From Phyllobacterium myrsinacearum (GTDB lineage Bacteria; Pseudomonadota; Alphaproteobacteria; Rhizobiales; Rhizobiaceae): DNA of 64,000 bases. Made by a program: the position numbers and the translations under genes. Of this stretch, positions 24,761 through 34,939 are shown in pieces. Under the pieces are notes generated by a model. It made no database searches. It saw only the letters and a list, made by a program, of their open reading frames with translations, and had not been told where the DNA came from. The stretch lies in assembly GCF_002980555.1 (NCBI RefSeq), contig NZ_PVBT01000006.1:62001-126000 (forward strand), read 5' to 3'. Each line of letters begins with the position of its first letter. Position 1 is the stretch's first letter.

Positions 24761-25318
24761 TTATTTTGGCAGGAGAACCTTGTCGATCACGTGAATGACG
24801 CCGTTTGACTGCCTGACATCTGCGATCGTGACATGGGCGACATTGCCCTTCTCGTCCTTGATCGCAATCTTGCCGCCCTTCTCGCTGACCGTCAGAACGC
24901 AGCCGCCGACTGTCTTCACCTTGTGGGCGCCGCCATCATCCTTGATCATCTTGGCGATTGTCGCCGACAGGGCGTCAGCGGCCACCACATGGCAGGTCAG
25001 CACCTTCGTCAGAGTTGCCTTGTTTTCCGGCTTCAACAGCGTCTCGACAGTGCCCTTGGGCAATGCCGCAAATGCTTCGTTGGTGGGCGCGAAAACCGTG
25101 AAGGGACCCTTGCCCTGCAATGTCTCGACAAGTCCGGCCGCCTTGACCGCGGCGACAAGTGTCGTGTGGTCCTTGGAGTTGACCGCATTTTCGATGATGT
25201 TCTTGTTGGCATACATGGGCGCGCCGCCAACCATGGGGTTGTCCTTCGCCAATGCCGCTCCGCTCAGTGCCGTAACCGCCAGAAATCCGGCGAAAATGCC
25301 TGCAGTCAATTTACCCAT
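24761..25318 (-). CDS. Secreted fasciclin (FAS1) domain protein
   Basis: The 185-aa protein has a signal peptide cleaved after SGAALA and one FAS1 domain. The two conserved FAS1 blocks are present: H1 around GPFTVFAPTNEAFAALPKGT and H2 at the end, GVIHVIDKVLLPK. FAS1 proteins mediate adhesion or matrix contacts; rhizobial members of this type (for example Nex18-like) are induced in symbiosis or stress. The ATG at 25318 has GGAG 8 nt upstream. The gene is monocistronic with its own terminator. Confidence 0.92.
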   Translation of the reverse strand: MGKLTAGIFAGFLAVTALSGAALAKDNPMVGGAPMYANKNIIENAVNSKDHTTLVAAVKAAGLVETLQGKGPFTVFAPTNEAFAALPKGTVETLLKPENKATLTKVLTCHVVAADALSATIAKMIKDDGGAHKVKTVGGCVLTVSEKGGKIAIKDEKGNVAHVTIADVRQSNGVIHVIDKVLLPK

Positions 25319-25500
25319 TGTATTGCTCCACGTTTGCCTCCCCGTTGTGGGGAATGCAAACAAGAACGAGGGCTTGATCGGGAAAGTTTCCAGCGGAGTG
25401 CATTTATTCTGTGTCCAGGCATATGGCGGCCCGGCAATTCACCGGGGAACCTAAGCGGCTCCTGCCCGTTATAGGCTTGTCATGCACAGGAGCATAAAGA

Positions 25501-25752
25501 ATGGCAATATTTTCCAAAAATACCGATGATATTCAGGACGACGTCGAGGCGCAGATCGCCGCCTTGCGCAAGGAAGTGTCCAGACTGACGGCCAACCTCG
25601 CCGACATGGGCGGAGAAAAGCTGGATGATGTGAAACGCGCCGCCACCAAACAGGTGCGCTATGCCGCCGACGCAGCCAAGGAGAACCCGCTGGCAACCCT
25701 TGCCATCGTGGCGGGCGCGGCCCTGCTCATCGGGCTTGTTTCAAGACGCTAA
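25501..25752 (+). CDS. DUF883/ElaB-YqjD-like membrane-anchored protein (first of two)
   Basis: The 83-aa protein has an N-terminal amphipathic helix with heptad character (DVEAQIAALRKEVSRLTANL), a basic linker and a C-terminal span (PLATLAIVAGAALLIGLVSR) ending in two arginines. In E. coli, relatives YqjD, ElaB and YgaM anchor by this tail and bind ribosomes in stationary phase; whether that holds here is unknown. The next gene, 12 nt downstream, encodes a protein with the same layout, so they are likely paralogues in one operon. Confidence 0.75.
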   Translation: MAIFSKNTDDIQDDVEAQIAALRKEVSRLTANLADMGGEKLDDVKRAATKQVRYAADAAKENPLATLAIVAGAALLIGLVSRR

Positions 25753-25764
25753 GGAAGAAGGGTG

Positions 25765-26076
25765 ATGGCCATGGATAGTGCAGAACCAATCCCCACCGAT
25801 GATGATCGCGCGCGTCTGCAGCGTGAAATCGAGGATCTGAAGCGCGATCTGGCCGCGCTGACGCAGACGCTCACTGACAAGGGCGTGCAGCTGCTCGATG
25901 ATCTCGAAGGCGATGATTCATCGGCCTTTGACGCCATCAAGGACGGCGGACGGCGCGCAGCACGCGCTGTCGGCCATCAGGCCCGCAGGATCGGCGACAT
26001 TCAGACACGGAATTCCGTGTCGACGCTGATGGTCATTGCTGGCCTCGGCATCGTTATCGGCATGCTGGCCCGTTAA
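25765..26076 (+). CDS. DUF883/ElaB-YqjD-like membrane-anchored protein (second of two)
   Basis: About 103 aa. The layout is the same as in the upstream neighbour: a charged helix (DDRARLQREIEDLKRDLAAL), an acidic stretch (DDLEGDDSS), a basic amphipathic region and a C-terminal glycine-rich span (LMVIAGLGIVIGMLAR). Adjacent start codons occur at 25762 (GTG), 25765 and 25771 (ATG); I take 25765, which has AAGAAGG in front. A terminator follows at 26187. The pair may bridge the inner membrane and ribosomes or other partners; that is inference from E. coli relatives. Confidence 0.72.
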   Translation: MAMDSAEPIPTDDDRARLQREIEDLKRDLAALTQTLTDKGVQLLDDLEGDDSSAFDAIKDGGRRAARAVGHQARRIGDIQTRNSVSTLMVIAGLGIVIGMLAR

Positions 26077-26186
26077 ATCTGTTCCAGATTTTTTTCAAAA
26101 TGTTCTGGAACCTTTTGCGGGCAGCACCGTTTTCCTGAAACTGGTCCCCCAACCAGCTAGGCTGAACCCCACAGCCAACCCCAAAT

Positions 26187-26221
26187 CCCAGCTTTCACTC
26201 CCCGTGGAAGCTGGGTTTTTT
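26187..26221 (+). terminator. Intrinsic terminator after the DUF883 pair
   Basis: CCCAGCTTTCAC and GTGGAAGCTGGG pair with one mismatch around a 5-nt loop, followed by six T. Confidence 0.85.
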
Positions 26222-26249
26222 GTTGGCGGGCGCGAATTGCGCGGTTGAC

Positions 26250-26807
26250 TTAGCGGACCTGATCCAAGAGGCGCTTGCATTCCAGGAGGTCGAAAAGCGT
26301 TTCCTGCAGCAGGGTCCGGTTGTCCTTTGACAGCCGCTTGCCGTCGGCAGCCACCGGCCCGTCATCATCGCCCTTGATCAGACCAAAGAGGCGCCGGCCA
26401 TGGGACGAAGCTTTCGGCGATCCCATGATGGCGGCTTCTTCCGCCGCGTCGGCACGTTCCTGCTCGGCGGAATGCGCTTCCTCCTCGCGAACGGCCGCCT
26501 GCTTCTGCTGGCTGATGGCCTCGGCTGCCGCCGTGTCGCCGCTGCCGAGCGCAATGATGAACTGCGCGCCGTTCTCGCGCAAAAGCCGCTGCACGCCCTT
26601 GATCGTATAGCCCTGATCATACAGCAGATGGCGGATACCCTTGAGAAGATCGACATCCAGCGGGCGGTAATACCGTCGCCCGCCGCCGCGCTTCATCGGT
26701 TTGATATGGGTAAAACGCGTTTCCCAAAAACGCAGAACATGCTGGGGAAGATCGAGATCTTCGGCAACTTCACTGATGGTTCTAAAAGCGTCGGGACTCT
26801 TGTCCAT
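26250..26807 (-). CDS. MerR-family transcriptional regulator
   Basis: The 185-aa protein has an N-terminal MerR helix-turn-helix and wing ([20 protein letters not shown], then [20 protein letters not shown]). The middle is alanine/glutamate-rich and likely coiled, and the C-terminus is hydrophilic. It lacks cysteine metal-site motifs, so it is not a typical metal sensor. It is the gene conserved directly after ihfA in rhizobia, read in the same direction 130 nt downstream. Its target is not known to me. Confidence 0.88.
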   Translation of the reverse strand: MDKSPDAFRTISEVAEDLDLPQHVLRFWETRFTHIKPMKRGGGRRYYRPLDVDLLKGIRHLLYDQGYTIKGVQRLLRENGAQFIIALGSGDTAAAEAISQQKQAAVREEEAHSAEQERADAAEEAAIMGSPKASSHGRRLFGLIKGDDDGPVAADGKRLSKDNRTLLQETLFDLLECKRLLDQVR

Positions 26808-26937
26808 GTTTTCACCCTTTCAGGAGAAAATCTGATTCGACGCCTATTTCAGCGGTTTATCAAGCGGTTTTCAAGTACAACGCGAGATTGCCCCACAGCA
26901 ATCTCGCTGGGAAAGCCGAAGCCCCCGCATAAATCCG

Positions 26938-27258
26938 CTATGCGGATTTCTTCTTGCGTGCCTGGTGCGAACGCAAAATGCGCTGCTTGAGCACATTGGA
27001 TGCTTTGAACGTCATGACCCGGCGAGGCAAAATGGGGACCTCTTCACCCGTTTTCGGGTTGCGGCCGATGCGTTCGTTCTTGTCCCGGACCTGAAACGTG
27101 GCGAACGATGACAATTTGACCGTTTCGCCACGAACAATGGCATCACATACTTCATCGAGAATGGTTTCGACGAGTGAAGCTGACTCCGTGCGCGAAAGCC
27201 CTACCTTGCGATAGACTGCTTCGGCCAGATCAGCGCGCGTAATGGTCTTACCCCCCAT
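26938..27258 (-). CDS. ihfA: Integration host factor subunit alpha
   Basis: 106 aa, DNA-bending protein of the HU/IHF family. It shows [20 protein letters not shown], the dimer core [17 protein letters not shown] and the DNA-intercalating arm [20 protein letters not shown]. The GRNPKTGEE-xxI arm and overall match place it with IHF alpha rather than HU. It partners with IHF beta, encoded elsewhere. It lies in the conserved plsX-fabH-ihfA-merR order. Confidence 0.95.
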   Translation of the reverse strand: MGGKTITRADLAEAVYRKVGLSRTESASLVETILDEVCDAIVRGETVKLSSFATFQVRDKNERIGRNPKTGEEVPILPRRVMTFKASNVLKQRILRSHQARKKKSA

Positions 27259-27381
27259 ACGATCTCTAAGCTCTCGTTTGTTGCAAAACTATCAAGGTGG
27301 AAGCGGAAGTTATAGGATCAAATCCGATAGGGCAAGCAGGTAAAACAGTTGATAAAACAAACTGCTGACCCAACCGGACCG

Positions 27382-28353
27382 TCACCACCGTAGCAGAACT
27401 GCACCCCACGTAAAGCCCCCGCCCATGGCTTCAAGAAGGACAAGATCGCCCTGTTTGATCCGCCCGTCGGCAACCGCTGTTGCCAGGGCCAGGGGAACGG
27501 ACGCCGCGGAGGTATTGCCATGCTGGTCAACCGTAATGACCACTTTTTCCTCGGCGAGGTTCAATTTCTTGGCGGATGCATCGATGATGCGCTTGTTGGC
27601 CTGGTGCGGCACGAACCAGTCGACATCCTCCGCGGTGATGCCGGCTTCGGAGAACGAGGCTTCGATCACATCGGTGATCATGCCGACCGCATGCTTGAAA
27701 ACCTCGCGGCCTTCCATGCGCAAATGCCCGACGGTCTGGGTGCTGGAAGGCCCGCCATCCACATAGAGTTTTTGCTTGTGCGAACCATCGGACCGCAGGT
27801 TTGCGGTGAGGATACCGCGGTCGGATGTCAGGCCGCGCCCCTCATTGCCCTCCAGCACGACGGCACCGGCACCGTCCCCGAACAGGACACAGGTCGTGCG
27901 GTCATTCCAGTCGAGAAGCCGGGAAAATGTCTCCGAACCGATGACCAGAACGCGTTTGGCCATGCCGCCGCGAATATAGAGATCGGCGGTGCTGATGGCA
28001 TAGACAAAGCCGGAGCAGACCGCCTGCATGTCGAAGGCAAAGCCGTGGGTCATGCCGAGGCGCGCCTGAATATCGACGGCGGAGGCCGGGAACGTATTGT
28101 CAGGCGTCGAGGTTGCCAGAATGATCAGGTCGATGTCATCCGGCGTCATCCCGGCATTGTCGAGCGCGGCACGCGCGGCCGCCTCGCCCAGCGATGCGGT
28201 TGTTTCGCCCTCGCCTGCAATATAGCGCTGGCGGATGCCCGTCCGCTGCACGATCCACTCGTCGCTGGTTTCGACAATACCTTCCAGATCGGCGTTCTTG
28301 ACCAGACGCGCCGGTTTGGCCGCCCCAACACCTCTAACAACGGACCGGATCAT
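27382..28353 (-). CDS. fabH: Beta-ketoacyl-ACP synthase III
   Basis: The 323-aa enzyme starts type II fatty-acid synthesis by condensing acetyl-CoA with malonyl-ACP. The catalytic triad is visible: Cys in [12 protein letters not shown] (C113), His in [11 protein letters not shown] and Asn in [13 protein letters not shown]. The C-terminal [13 protein letters not shown] is standard. It begins 9 nt after plsX, and the two enzymes link fatty-acid and phospholipid initiation. Full family length. Confidence 0.97.
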   Translation of the reverse strand: MIRSVVRGVGAAKPARLVKNADLEGIVETSDEWIVQRTGIRQRYIAGEGETTASLGEAAARAALDNAGMTPDDIDLIILATSTPDNTFPASAVDIQARLGMTHGFAFDMQAVCSGFVYAISTADLYIRGGMAKRVLVIGSETFSRLLDWNDRTTCVLFGDGAGAVVLEGNEGRGLTSDRGILTANLRSDGSHKQKLYVDGGPSSTQTVGHLRMEGREVFKHAVGMITDVIEASFSEAGITAEDVDWFVPHQANKRIIDASAKKLNLAEEKVVITVDQHGNTSAASVPLALATAVADGRIKQGDLVLLEAMGGGFTWGAVLLRW

Positions 28354-28362
28354 TTATTTTTC

Positions 28363-29442
28363 CTACGCCTGTGGCTCTATCTCAGCTTCTGAATCATTTT
28401 CGGCGTCGCCCTGAAACGCGACACCGACCGGACTTTTGTGAAAATGGCTCAGATCCGCGGCAATTTTGCTCAAAAGCTTGTTGCGCGCCATGTCATAGCC
28501 GACATCGACCGCAGAGGCGAAGCCCAGCGCATCGGTTCCGCCATGGCTCTTGATGACAACGCCATTCAACCCGAGAAACACGCCGCCATTGATCTTGCGC
28601 GGATCCATTTTCTCCCGCAGATGATTGAATGCGCCCTTGGCGAAGAGATAGCCGATCTTGGCCATCAATGTGCGGCCCATGGCATCGCGCAGATACTGCG
28701 CAAACTGCTTGGCCGTCCCTTCCGCCGTCTTCAGCGCGATGTTTCCGGTAAACCCTTCAGTGACCACCACGTCGACGGTGCCCTTGCCGATGTCGTCACC
28801 TTCGACGAAGCCGTAATATTCAAGGCTTGGCAGGGGAATCTCGCGCAGAATGCGCGCGGCATCCTTGACGTCGTCCTGTCCCTTGATTTCTTCCACCCCG
28901 ACATTGAGCAAGCCGATCGTCGGGCGCTCGATCTCGAACAGCGAACGGGCCATGGCGGCGCCCATGACGGCATAGTCGACCAGTTGCTGCGCATCGGCGC
29001 CGATGGTCGCGCCGATATCGAGCACGATGCTCTCGCCGCGCAATGTCGGCCAGATGCCGGCAATGGCCGGGCGTTCCACATTGGCCATGGTGCGCAGGCA
29101 GAATTTCGACATGGCCATCAGCGCGCCGGTATTGCCCGCCGATACGCAGACATCCGCCTCGCCTGTTTTTACCGCCTCGATGGAGCGCCACATGGATGAC
29201 TTCCAGCGGCCATTGCGCAAGGCCTGGCTGGGTTTCTCATCCATACGCACCGATACGTCACAGTGGTGAAATATGGAGCTTGCAAGCGTGGGATGGCGGT
29301 TGAGAACCGGCCTTACCTCTTCCTCACGACCGAAGATCACAAACCGGATATCAGGATGGCGCTCCAGCGCCGTTGCCAGACCGGGAATGACGATCTCAGG
29401 ACCGAAATCACCGCCCATGGCATCAATGGAAATTCTGATCAC
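28363..29442 (-). CDS. plsX: Phosphate acyltransferase PlsX
   Basis: The 359-aa enzyme converts acyl-ACP to acyl phosphate for PlsY in phosphatidate synthesis; it is a peripheral inner-membrane protein. Landmarks are [51 protein letters not shown] and [15 protein letters not shown]. It precedes fabH by 9 nt. The 221-nt gap to the upstream yceD gene shows nothing of note, so plsX may have its own promoter. Confidence 0.97.
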   Translation of the reverse strand: MIRISIDAMGGDFGPEIVIPGLATALERHPDIRFVIFGREEEVRPVLNRHPTLASSIFHHCDVSVRMDEKPSQALRNGRWKSSMWRSIEAVKTGEADVCVSAGNTGALMAMSKFCLRTMANVERPAIAGIWPTLRGESIVLDIGATIGADAQQLVDYAVMGAAMARSLFEIERPTIGLLNVGVEEIKGQDDVKDAARILREIPLPSLEYYGFVEGDDIGKGTVDVVVTEGFTGNIALKTAEGTAKQFAQYLRDAMGRTLMAKIGYLFAKGAFNHLREKMDPRKINGGVFLGLNGVVIKSHGGTDALGFASAVDVGYDMARNKLLSKIAADLSHFHKSPVGVAFQGDAENDSEAEIEPQA

Positions 29443-29663
29443 TCTCGATTGTCCTGTTCAGTGAGTATGCTTGCTGGGTTTATCAATTGCTCAAAGACTC
29501 GGCGAAAATAGTCAATTTCCGTCGCTGTACAACCGGAATCTGCCGGACCTGCGGCACATAGACTGGAATCATTGTGAAAAACACTGCCCCTTTTCGGGTA
29601 TTTTCCATTGTTATAGCCCATCAGGGCAGCATTTCGATAGTCAGCCCCAGGAAATCGTCACAA

Positions 29664-30227
29664 TCAAGGCTTCTGTTTCCAGTCCTTGAGGCCGGCAAAC
29701 GGACTGACCGGCTTCTCGGCCGTGTCGTCGTCACCGAAGACGACCTCGATGGGCGCATCCGGCACGCCCTCCTTGCGCGGGTATGGATCAATTGCCAGCT
29801 CGAAAAACTCCTCTGCGATCGCACCGGCGTCCAGCGTATCGCCCGAAAATGTCTCCGGTATATCGGGACCGTCGGCGCTGATGATCAGCTCGCCGTTCTC
29901 ATCGAGCGGCAGACGCGCCAGCTTGGAGTTTTCGGGAACAAAGAGCGTATCCACTTCCGCATTGACAACCGCATCGACAGGCTCCGACGTGACAACGCAG
30001 GATTGTACAATGCTGGCCTTCACCAGCCCGCGCACGCGGATGCCGTCTTTCTTCCAGGGTACGATCTGCAGATCGGCCTTGAAGGACGTCACATCCTGCA
30101 GGTCATGAAAATCCCGCAATGCCGCGCGCTCGCGCGCGTCCGCTTCGATCTTGATGGTCAGCCCCTTCTGCGGCAGCCGCTTGACCGAGACCGGGAAACT
30201 GAGTGCACCGTCGATATTCCGTGTCAT
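29664..30227 (-). CDS. YceD/DUF177 family protein
   Basis: The 187-aa protein contains the DUF177 core: RGLVKASIVQSCVVTSEPVD followed by VNAEVDTLFVPE and an acidic middle. In many bacteria yceD lies before rpmF and is linked to rRNA or ribosome assembly. In alphaproteobacteria it sits, as here, after the CBP3 gene and before plsX. Its start overlaps the end of the CBP3 gene by 4 nt (ATGA), which suggests coupled translation. Confidence 0.9.
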   Translation of the reverse strand: MTRNIDGALSFPVSVKRLPQKGLTIKIEADARERAALRDFHDLQDVTSFKADLQIVPWKKDGIRVRGLVKASIVQSCVVTSEPVDAVVNAEVDTLFVPENSKLARLPLDENGELIISADGPDIPETFSGDTLDAGAIAEEFFELAIDPYPRKEGVPDAPIEVVFGDDDTAEKPVSPFAGLKDWKQKP

Positions 30228-30796
30228 TTTGCTCCCCTTTCTTCGTTCTGCAGGGCTTGCGTGCCGGCGTCCGGAAAGGCCAGCTGCCCGCGGGCAATGT
30301 CGTCATCCGGCTGGTTTTCCAGAAACAGCGCGGCCTCAATGGTGTATCCGGCCAGCGCAGAGGCGCCGGTCCATCCGCTGGTATCGGGGCGGACATTACG
30401 GGCCAAGGCGGCTGCCAGGGCCGGAAGGTCGTTGGTCTGGAGCGCCTTATCGTAGGACTCCACCCGGCCATAGAACATGCGCGCCAGCTTTTTCATGCGC
30501 TTGGGGATGCCGGAATCGCCGATCCCCAGCTCCCGCAGGGAATGGTCGACGTCCCGGAAGAATTCATCCGTCACTTCCTGACCGATCATCTTGAGCGCCG
30601 GTGTCCGCCCCTTTATCCGGCGCATGAAAAGAAAGACGTGCAAAGACACCATTTCGTAGCGTCCGAGCGGCGAATCCGGCACATCAATGTCAGAATAGAG
30701 GTATGGCTGCCGCGCCGCTGCCACGATCACATCGTAGAGGGCTGTGGTAATCGCCTCATTTGCTTTGGCCTTACGGCTGAATAAACTGAGAATCAT
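30224..30796 (-). CDS. Ubiquinol-cytochrome c chaperone (CBP3-like)
   Basis: The 190-aa protein matches the Ubiq_cyt_C_chap domain. Landmarks are AITTALYDVIVAAARQPYLY, GRYEMVSLHVFLFMRRIKG, FFRDVDHSLRELGIGD and FYGRVESYDKAL. Mitochondrial CBP3 helps cytochrome b synthesis and assembly in complex III, and the bacterial protein is presumed to aid bc1 assembly. It is divergent from the BamE lipoprotein gene and overlaps yceD by 4 nt. Confidence 0.92.
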   Translation of the reverse strand: MILSLFSRKAKANEAITTALYDVIVAAARQPYLYSDIDVPDSPLGRYEMVSLHVFLFMRRIKGRTPALKMIGQEVTDEFFRDVDHSLRELGIGDSGIPKRMKKLARMFYGRVESYDKALQTNDLPALAAALARNVRPDTSGWTGASALAGYTIEAALFLENQPDDDIARGQLAFPDAGTQALQNEERGAK

Positions 30797-30912
30797 CTAT
30801 GTGCTTTCACTTGGGCCGACCGCAACACGAGTCGCTAGTTGCATCGGACTTCAAGGTGGTTTACCGAAGTTCTGCGGGCAGCGAAAGACTTGCGCCCACT
30901 ATTGAAATGGAG

Positions 30913-31425
30913 ATGTCGTTGTTGCAGCGGATTTTCAAGGCCGATCGTTCCCGGGACTATCTTCTCGCCGGAACTCTGTTTTTTGTCGTAGGGCTTGCCG
31001 GCTGTAATACCGCCAACCTCAACCCATCCGAAACATTCTCGGAAGGCTATATTCTCGACGAGAAGGCGCTGGCGTTCGTTCCGGTCGGGTCCAGCCGCGA
31101 GCAGGTCATCCTGTCGCTTGGCAGCCCTTCATCGACGGCAACGTTCGACAACGAAGTCTTCTATTACATTTCCCAGAAGCGCAAACGCAGCGTCGCCTTC
31201 ATGCAGCCGAAGGTGACCGAACGCCGCATTCTGGCGGTCTATTTCGACCAGAAGAGCAAGGTTGCCAGCATTTCCAACTACGGATTGCAGGACGGCAAGG
31301 TTTTCGACTTCATCTCGCGCACCACGCCAACCGGCGGCAAGGATCTTTCGTTCCTCGGCCAGCTGCTGGCGGGCGTTGGCAAGGCTCCCGGCTCCATTGG
31401 CGCAGGCGGACCTCCCGGCCAGTAA
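30913..31425 (+). CDS. bamE: BamE/OmlA outer-membrane assembly lipoprotein
   Basis: About 170 aa. The signal peptide ends in an LAGC lipobox (FFVVGLAGCNT), so it is lipidated. The SmpA/OmlA domain is seen as ALAFVPVGSSREQVILSLGS, VFYYISQKRKR and RILAVYFDQKSKVASISNYG. It is a lipoprotein of the BAM machine that inserts outer-membrane proteins such as the porin and autotransporter of this window. Candidate starts are ATG 30907 and ATG 30913; GGAG abuts the second, so the start is uncertain by two codons or more. A strong terminator follows. Confidence 0.92.
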   Translation: MSLLQRIFKADRSRDYLLAGTLFFVVGLAGCNTANLNPSETFSEGYILDEKALAFVPVGSSREQVILSLGSPSSTATFDNEVFYYISQKRKRSVAFMQPKVTERRILAVYFDQKSKVASISNYGLQDGKVFDFISRTTPTGGKDLSFLGQLLAGVGKAPGSIGAGGPPGQ

Positions 31426-31442
31426 ATTCCGTACTGAAAACA

Positions 31443-31474
31443 AAAACCCGCGAAACAGGATTTCGCGGGTTTTT
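31443..31474. terminator. Bidirectional terminator between bamE and hppA
   Basis: AAAACCCGCGAAA / TTTCGCGGGTTTT form a perfect stem with a 5-nt loop between two convergent genes. A and T tracts flank both sides. Confidence 0.92.
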
Positions 31475-31493
31475 CTTTGACTGGGCCAGAGGC

Positions 31494-33650
31494 TTATCCG
31501 TGCGCAAGCACCGCCAGCAGCAGCAAGGCCACGATGTTGGTGATCTTGATCGCCGGATTGACCGCAGGGCCCGCCGTATCCTTGTAGGGATCGCCGACGG
31601 TATCGCCGGTCACGGAGGCCTTGTGGGCTTCGGAGCCCTTCAGGTGCCGCGTTCCATCCTTGTCGACAAAACCGTCTTCGAAGGACTTTTTGGCATTGTC
31701 CCACGCCCCGCCGCCTGACGTCATCGATATGGCGACGAAAATGCCATTGATGATCACGCCGAGAAGCGAAGCACCGAGCGCGGCAAAGGCCGAAGCTTTC
31801 GAACCGGAAATCAAAAGCACGCCGAAATAGACGACGAGCGGTGCCAATACCGGCAGCAGCGACGGCACGACCATTTCCTTGATGGCGGCACGGGTGAGAA
31901 TATCCACCGCCCGCGCATAGTCCGGCCGCTCCGTACCGGCCATGATGCCCGGCTTTTCACGGAACTGCCTGCGCACCTCTTCCACCACGGAACCCGCCGC
32001 CCGGCCAACAGCCGTCATCGCGATACCGCCGAAGAGGTAGGGGATGAGGCCACCGAAGATCAGACCGGCGACAACGTAGGGATTGGACAGCTCGAACGAT
32101 ACGGCGCCTATTCCCTTGAAATAGGAGAAGGCCGTCGAACCATCCTTGTTCGCCTCGCTGATGAAGAACTGCAGATCGTTGGAATAGGCGGCAAACAGCA
32201 CCAGCGCGCCCAGACCGGCCGAACCGATGGCATAGCCCTTGGTTACGGCTTTGGTCGTATTACCAACGGCATCCAGCGCGTCCGTGGACTTGCGTACTTC
32301 CGGATCAAGCCCGGCCATTTCGGCAATACCGCCGGCATTGTCGGTTACCGGACCGAAGGCGTCGAGCGCAACGATCATGCCGGCAATGCCGAGCATGGCG
32401 GTGACGGCAATGCCGGTGCCGAACAGTCCGGCAAGCTGGTAGGTCGAGATGATGCCGCCGACGATGACCAGAGCGGGCAGCGCCGTCGATTCAAGCGACA
32501 CGGCCAGACCCTGGATGACGTTGGTGCCGTGGCCGGTCACCGACGCCTGGGCAATCGAATTGACCGGACGCTTGTTGGTGCCGGTATAATATTCGGTGAT
32601 CACCACGATCAGGCCCGTCACCACGAGCCCGACAAGGCCGCAATAGAACAGGTTGATGCCGGTGATCGACTTGCCCGCAACGGTTCCCACCTCGCCCCAA
32701 CCGACCGTCATCGACGTGGCAAGGGCAAGACCGGCAATCGACAGAAGACCCGTCACGATGAGGCCCTTGTAGAGCGCGCCCATGATCGAGTTGTTCGCGC
32801 CGAGCTTGACGAAGAATGTCCCGGCAATCGAGGTGATGATGCAGGCGCCGCAGATGGCGAGCGGATAGAGCATGACGGTGCTCAGAACGGGCGTTGCGGC
32901 GAAGAAGATGGCACCCAGAACCATGGTGGCAACGATGGTCACCGCATAGGTTTCAAACAAATCGGCGGCCATACCGGCGCAATCGCCGACATTGTCGCCC
33001 ACATTGTCGGCGATGGTCGCCGGATTGCGCGGGTCATCTTCGGGAATTCCGGCTTCGACCTTGCCGACGAGATCGCCGCCAACGTCCGCGCCCTTGGTGA
33101 AGATGCCGCCGCCAAGACGGGCGAAGATGGAAATAAGCGACGCACCGAACCCGAGGGAGACAAGAGCGTCAATAACGATGCGGTCCGCGGGCAGATGGCC
33201 CATCGGACCGGTCAGGATGTAATAATAGACCGAGACGCCCAGAAGGGCGAGACCGGCCACGAGCATCCCGGTGATCGCGCCGGATTTGAACGCGATCTCG
33301 AGGCCGGCGGCCAGACTGCGGGATGACGCCTGTGCCGTGCGCACATTGGCACGGACGGAAACGTGCATGCCGATGAAACCGGCAAGCCCCGACAAGACGG
33401 CACCGATCAGGAAGCCGACTGCCGCGGTGGAAGACAAGAGGTACCAGACTGCTAGAAAGACAACGACGCCAACGATGGCGATCGTGGTATACTGACGTGT
33501 GAGATAGGCCTGTGCACCTTCGCGGATTGCACCGGCGATTTCTTGCATGCGCGCATTGCCCTGGTCCGCTGCGAGCACCGATTGGGTAGCCCAGAAAGCG
33601 TAAACGACAGACAGCAGACCGCAGGCGATGACGAGAAACAGTATAGTCAT
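31494..33650 (-). CDS. hppA: Membrane-bound proton-translocating pyrophosphatase, K+-independent
   Basis: The 718-aa inner-membrane pump hydrolyses PPi and exports H+. It has about sixteen membrane helices. Substrate-binding motifs are [20 protein letters not shown] and [20 protein letters not shown], and a further acidic cluster lies near the end ([19 protein letters not shown]). The type-determining motif reads GNTTKA; lysine at this place replaces alanine of the K+-dependent class, so this is the K+-independent, H+-pumping type. It is monocistronic and convergent with bamE. Confidence 0.97.
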   Translation of the reverse strand: MTILFLVIACGLLSVVYAFWATQSVLAADQGNARMQEIAGAIREGAQAYLTRQYTTIAIVGVVVFLAVWYLLSSTAAVGFLIGAVLSGLAGFIGMHVSVRANVRTAQASSRSLAAGLEIAFKSGAITGMLVAGLALLGVSVYYYILTGPMGHLPADRIVIDALVSLGFGASLISIFARLGGGIFTKGADVGGDLVGKVEAGIPEDDPRNPATIADNVGDNVGDCAGMAADLFETYAVTIVATMVLGAIFFAATPVLSTVMLYPLAICGACIITSIAGTFFVKLGANNSIMGALYKGLIVTGLLSIAGLALATSMTVGWGEVGTVAGKSITGINLFYCGLVGLVVTGLIVVITEYYTGTNKRPVNSIAQASVTGHGTNVIQGLAVSLESTALPALVIVGGIISTYQLAGLFGTGIAVTAMLGIAGMIVALDAFGPVTDNAGGIAEMAGLDPEVRKSTDALDAVGNTTKAVTKGYAIGSAGLGALVLFAAYSNDLQFFISEANKDGSTAFSYFKGIGAVSFELSNPYVVAGLIFGGLIPYLFGGIAMTAVGRAAGSVVEEVRRQFREKPGIMAGTERPDYARAVDILTRAAIKEMVVPSLLPVLAPLVVYFGVLLISGSKASAFAALGASLLGVIINGIFVAISMTSGGGAWDNAKKSFEDGFVDKDGTRHLKGSEAHKASVTGDTVGDPYKDTAGPAVNPAIKITNIVALLLLAVLAHG

Positions 33651-33840
33651 GCCACTCCCTCAGATTTTGACCCGAAAAATACCCCTCCCCAGGTCAGGTT
33701 CGGTACGGCACGCAAAATCTGCCAGGCCGGCAGAAACGCGACCGTATGTACTAGGAGTAACGAAGCGGATGCGAAAAGGTCAAGGCCTTTCGCTGAGGCG
33801 GCTTAGGGTTGGGATAAGCTTGCCAACAGGCACGATGGAA

Positions 33841-33874
33841 CACCCCCCTCTGGGCTGCAGGACAGAGGGGGGTG
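33841..33874 (-). terminator. Hairpin after nusB
   Basis: CACCCCCCTCTG / CAGAGGGGGGTG form a 12-bp stem around a 10-nt loop, placed 25 nt past the nusB stop. Only two T follow on the minus strand, so efficiency is uncertain. Confidence 0.6.
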
Positions 33875-33898
33875 CCCGCCAATTTCAATGAATGGATG

Positions 33899-34417
33899 TC
33901 AGCCGCGCGGGTTCTTCGCGCCGCGGCTTTCACCGCGCAGTTCGAAAGCCAGACGATCGAGCACGGCATTCACCAGTTTGGGTTCGTCTTCCGTGTAGAA
34001 AGCCTTGGCAATGTCGATATATTCCGAAACGATAACCGCCGTCGGCACATCCGGGCGGTTCTTCAGTTCCCAGATACCGGCGCGCAGGATCGCCCGCAGC
34101 GTGGAATCGAGCCGTGACAGCGGCCAATCCTCGGTCAGGGCCTGACGGATCATCGGGTCGAGGGATGTCTGCTCGGCAACGACACCGGCGACAATGGCGC
34201 GGAACCATTGCGGATCGGCATCCAGATACTGCGTACCGTCGACTTCCTTGCCGAGACGGTGCGCTTCATATTCCGCCACCACCTCGATCACGCCGGTTCC
34301 GGCAACATCCATCTGGTACAGTGCCTGCACCGCTGCCAGGCGGGCAACACCGCGCTTGTTGGCGGGCTTTACAGCGGGACTTTGCCCATCTTTGGCCCCA
34401 TCTTTGGCAGAAGTCAT
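33899..34417 (-). CDS. nusB: Transcription antitermination factor NusB
   Basis: The 172-aa all-helical protein binds boxA RNA with NusE (S10) to prevent premature termination in rRNA operons. Landmarks are [51 protein letters not shown] and [21 protein letters not shown] variable polar N-terminal extension of about 20 residues is common in rhizobial NusB. I use ATG 34417, just after the ribH stop with GGAG upstream. It belongs to the rib-nusB operon. Confidence 0.95.
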   Translation of the reverse strand: MTSAKDGAKDGQSPAVKPANKRGVARLAAVQALYQMDVAGTGVIEVVAEYEAHRLGKEVDGTQYLDADPQWFRAIVAGVVAEQTSLDPMIRQALTEDWPLSRLDSTLRAILRAGIWELKNRPDVPTAVIVSEYIDIAKAFYTEDEPKLVNAVLDRLAFELRGESRGAKNPRG

Positions 34418-34421
34418 CCGG

Positions 34422-34883
34422 TCAGGCTCCGAGTTTTTCCTTGAGGGCAATCATGGTCAAGGCAGCGCGCGCTGCAAAGCCACCCTTGTCCTTGTCCTCG
34501 CGGCGGGCACGGGCCCAGGCCTGCTCTTCGTCCTCGACGGTGAGAATGCCGTTGCCGATGGCAATGCTTTCCTCCACCGCAAGCTCCATCAGAGCGCGGC
34601 AGGATTCATTGGCAACGATATCGAAATGATAGGTTTCGCCGCGAATGACCGTACCAAGCGCCACAAAACCATCATACTCCGTTCCGCCGTCTTCCGCTGC
34701 ATCGAGGGCAAAGGAAATGGCGGCGGGCACTTCAAGCGCGCCGGGAACGGTCACGACATCATAGGTTGCCTTGCCTTCGTCGAGCGCCAGCTTGGCACCG
34801 TTCAGCAGGGCATCCGACAGATCGTCATAGAATCGCGCTTCCACGATCAACAGATGGGGCGCATGCGCCTTTTTTTTGGACAT
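34422..34883 (-). CDS. ribH: 6,7-dimethyl-8-ribityllumazine synthase
   Basis: The 153-aa enzyme makes the penultimate riboflavin intermediate. Landmarks are [30 protein letters not shown], the catalytic region [20 protein letters not shown] and [20 protein letters not shown]. It forms pentamers or icosahedral shells in the family. It lies between ribE and nusB, all on the minus strand. Confidence 0.96.
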   Translation of the reverse strand: MSKKKAHAPHLLIVEARFYDDLSDALLNGAKLALDEGKATYDVVTVPGALEVPAAISFALDAAEDGGTEYDGFVALGTVIRGETYHFDIVANESCRALMELAVEESIAIGNGILTVEDEEQAWARARREDKDKGGFAARAALTMIALKEKLGA

Positions 34884-34939
34884 GGAAAACTCCAGAACTC
34901 AATGGGGGTGGCGAAGATGCTCCGCCTCTGCGTGTGGTC

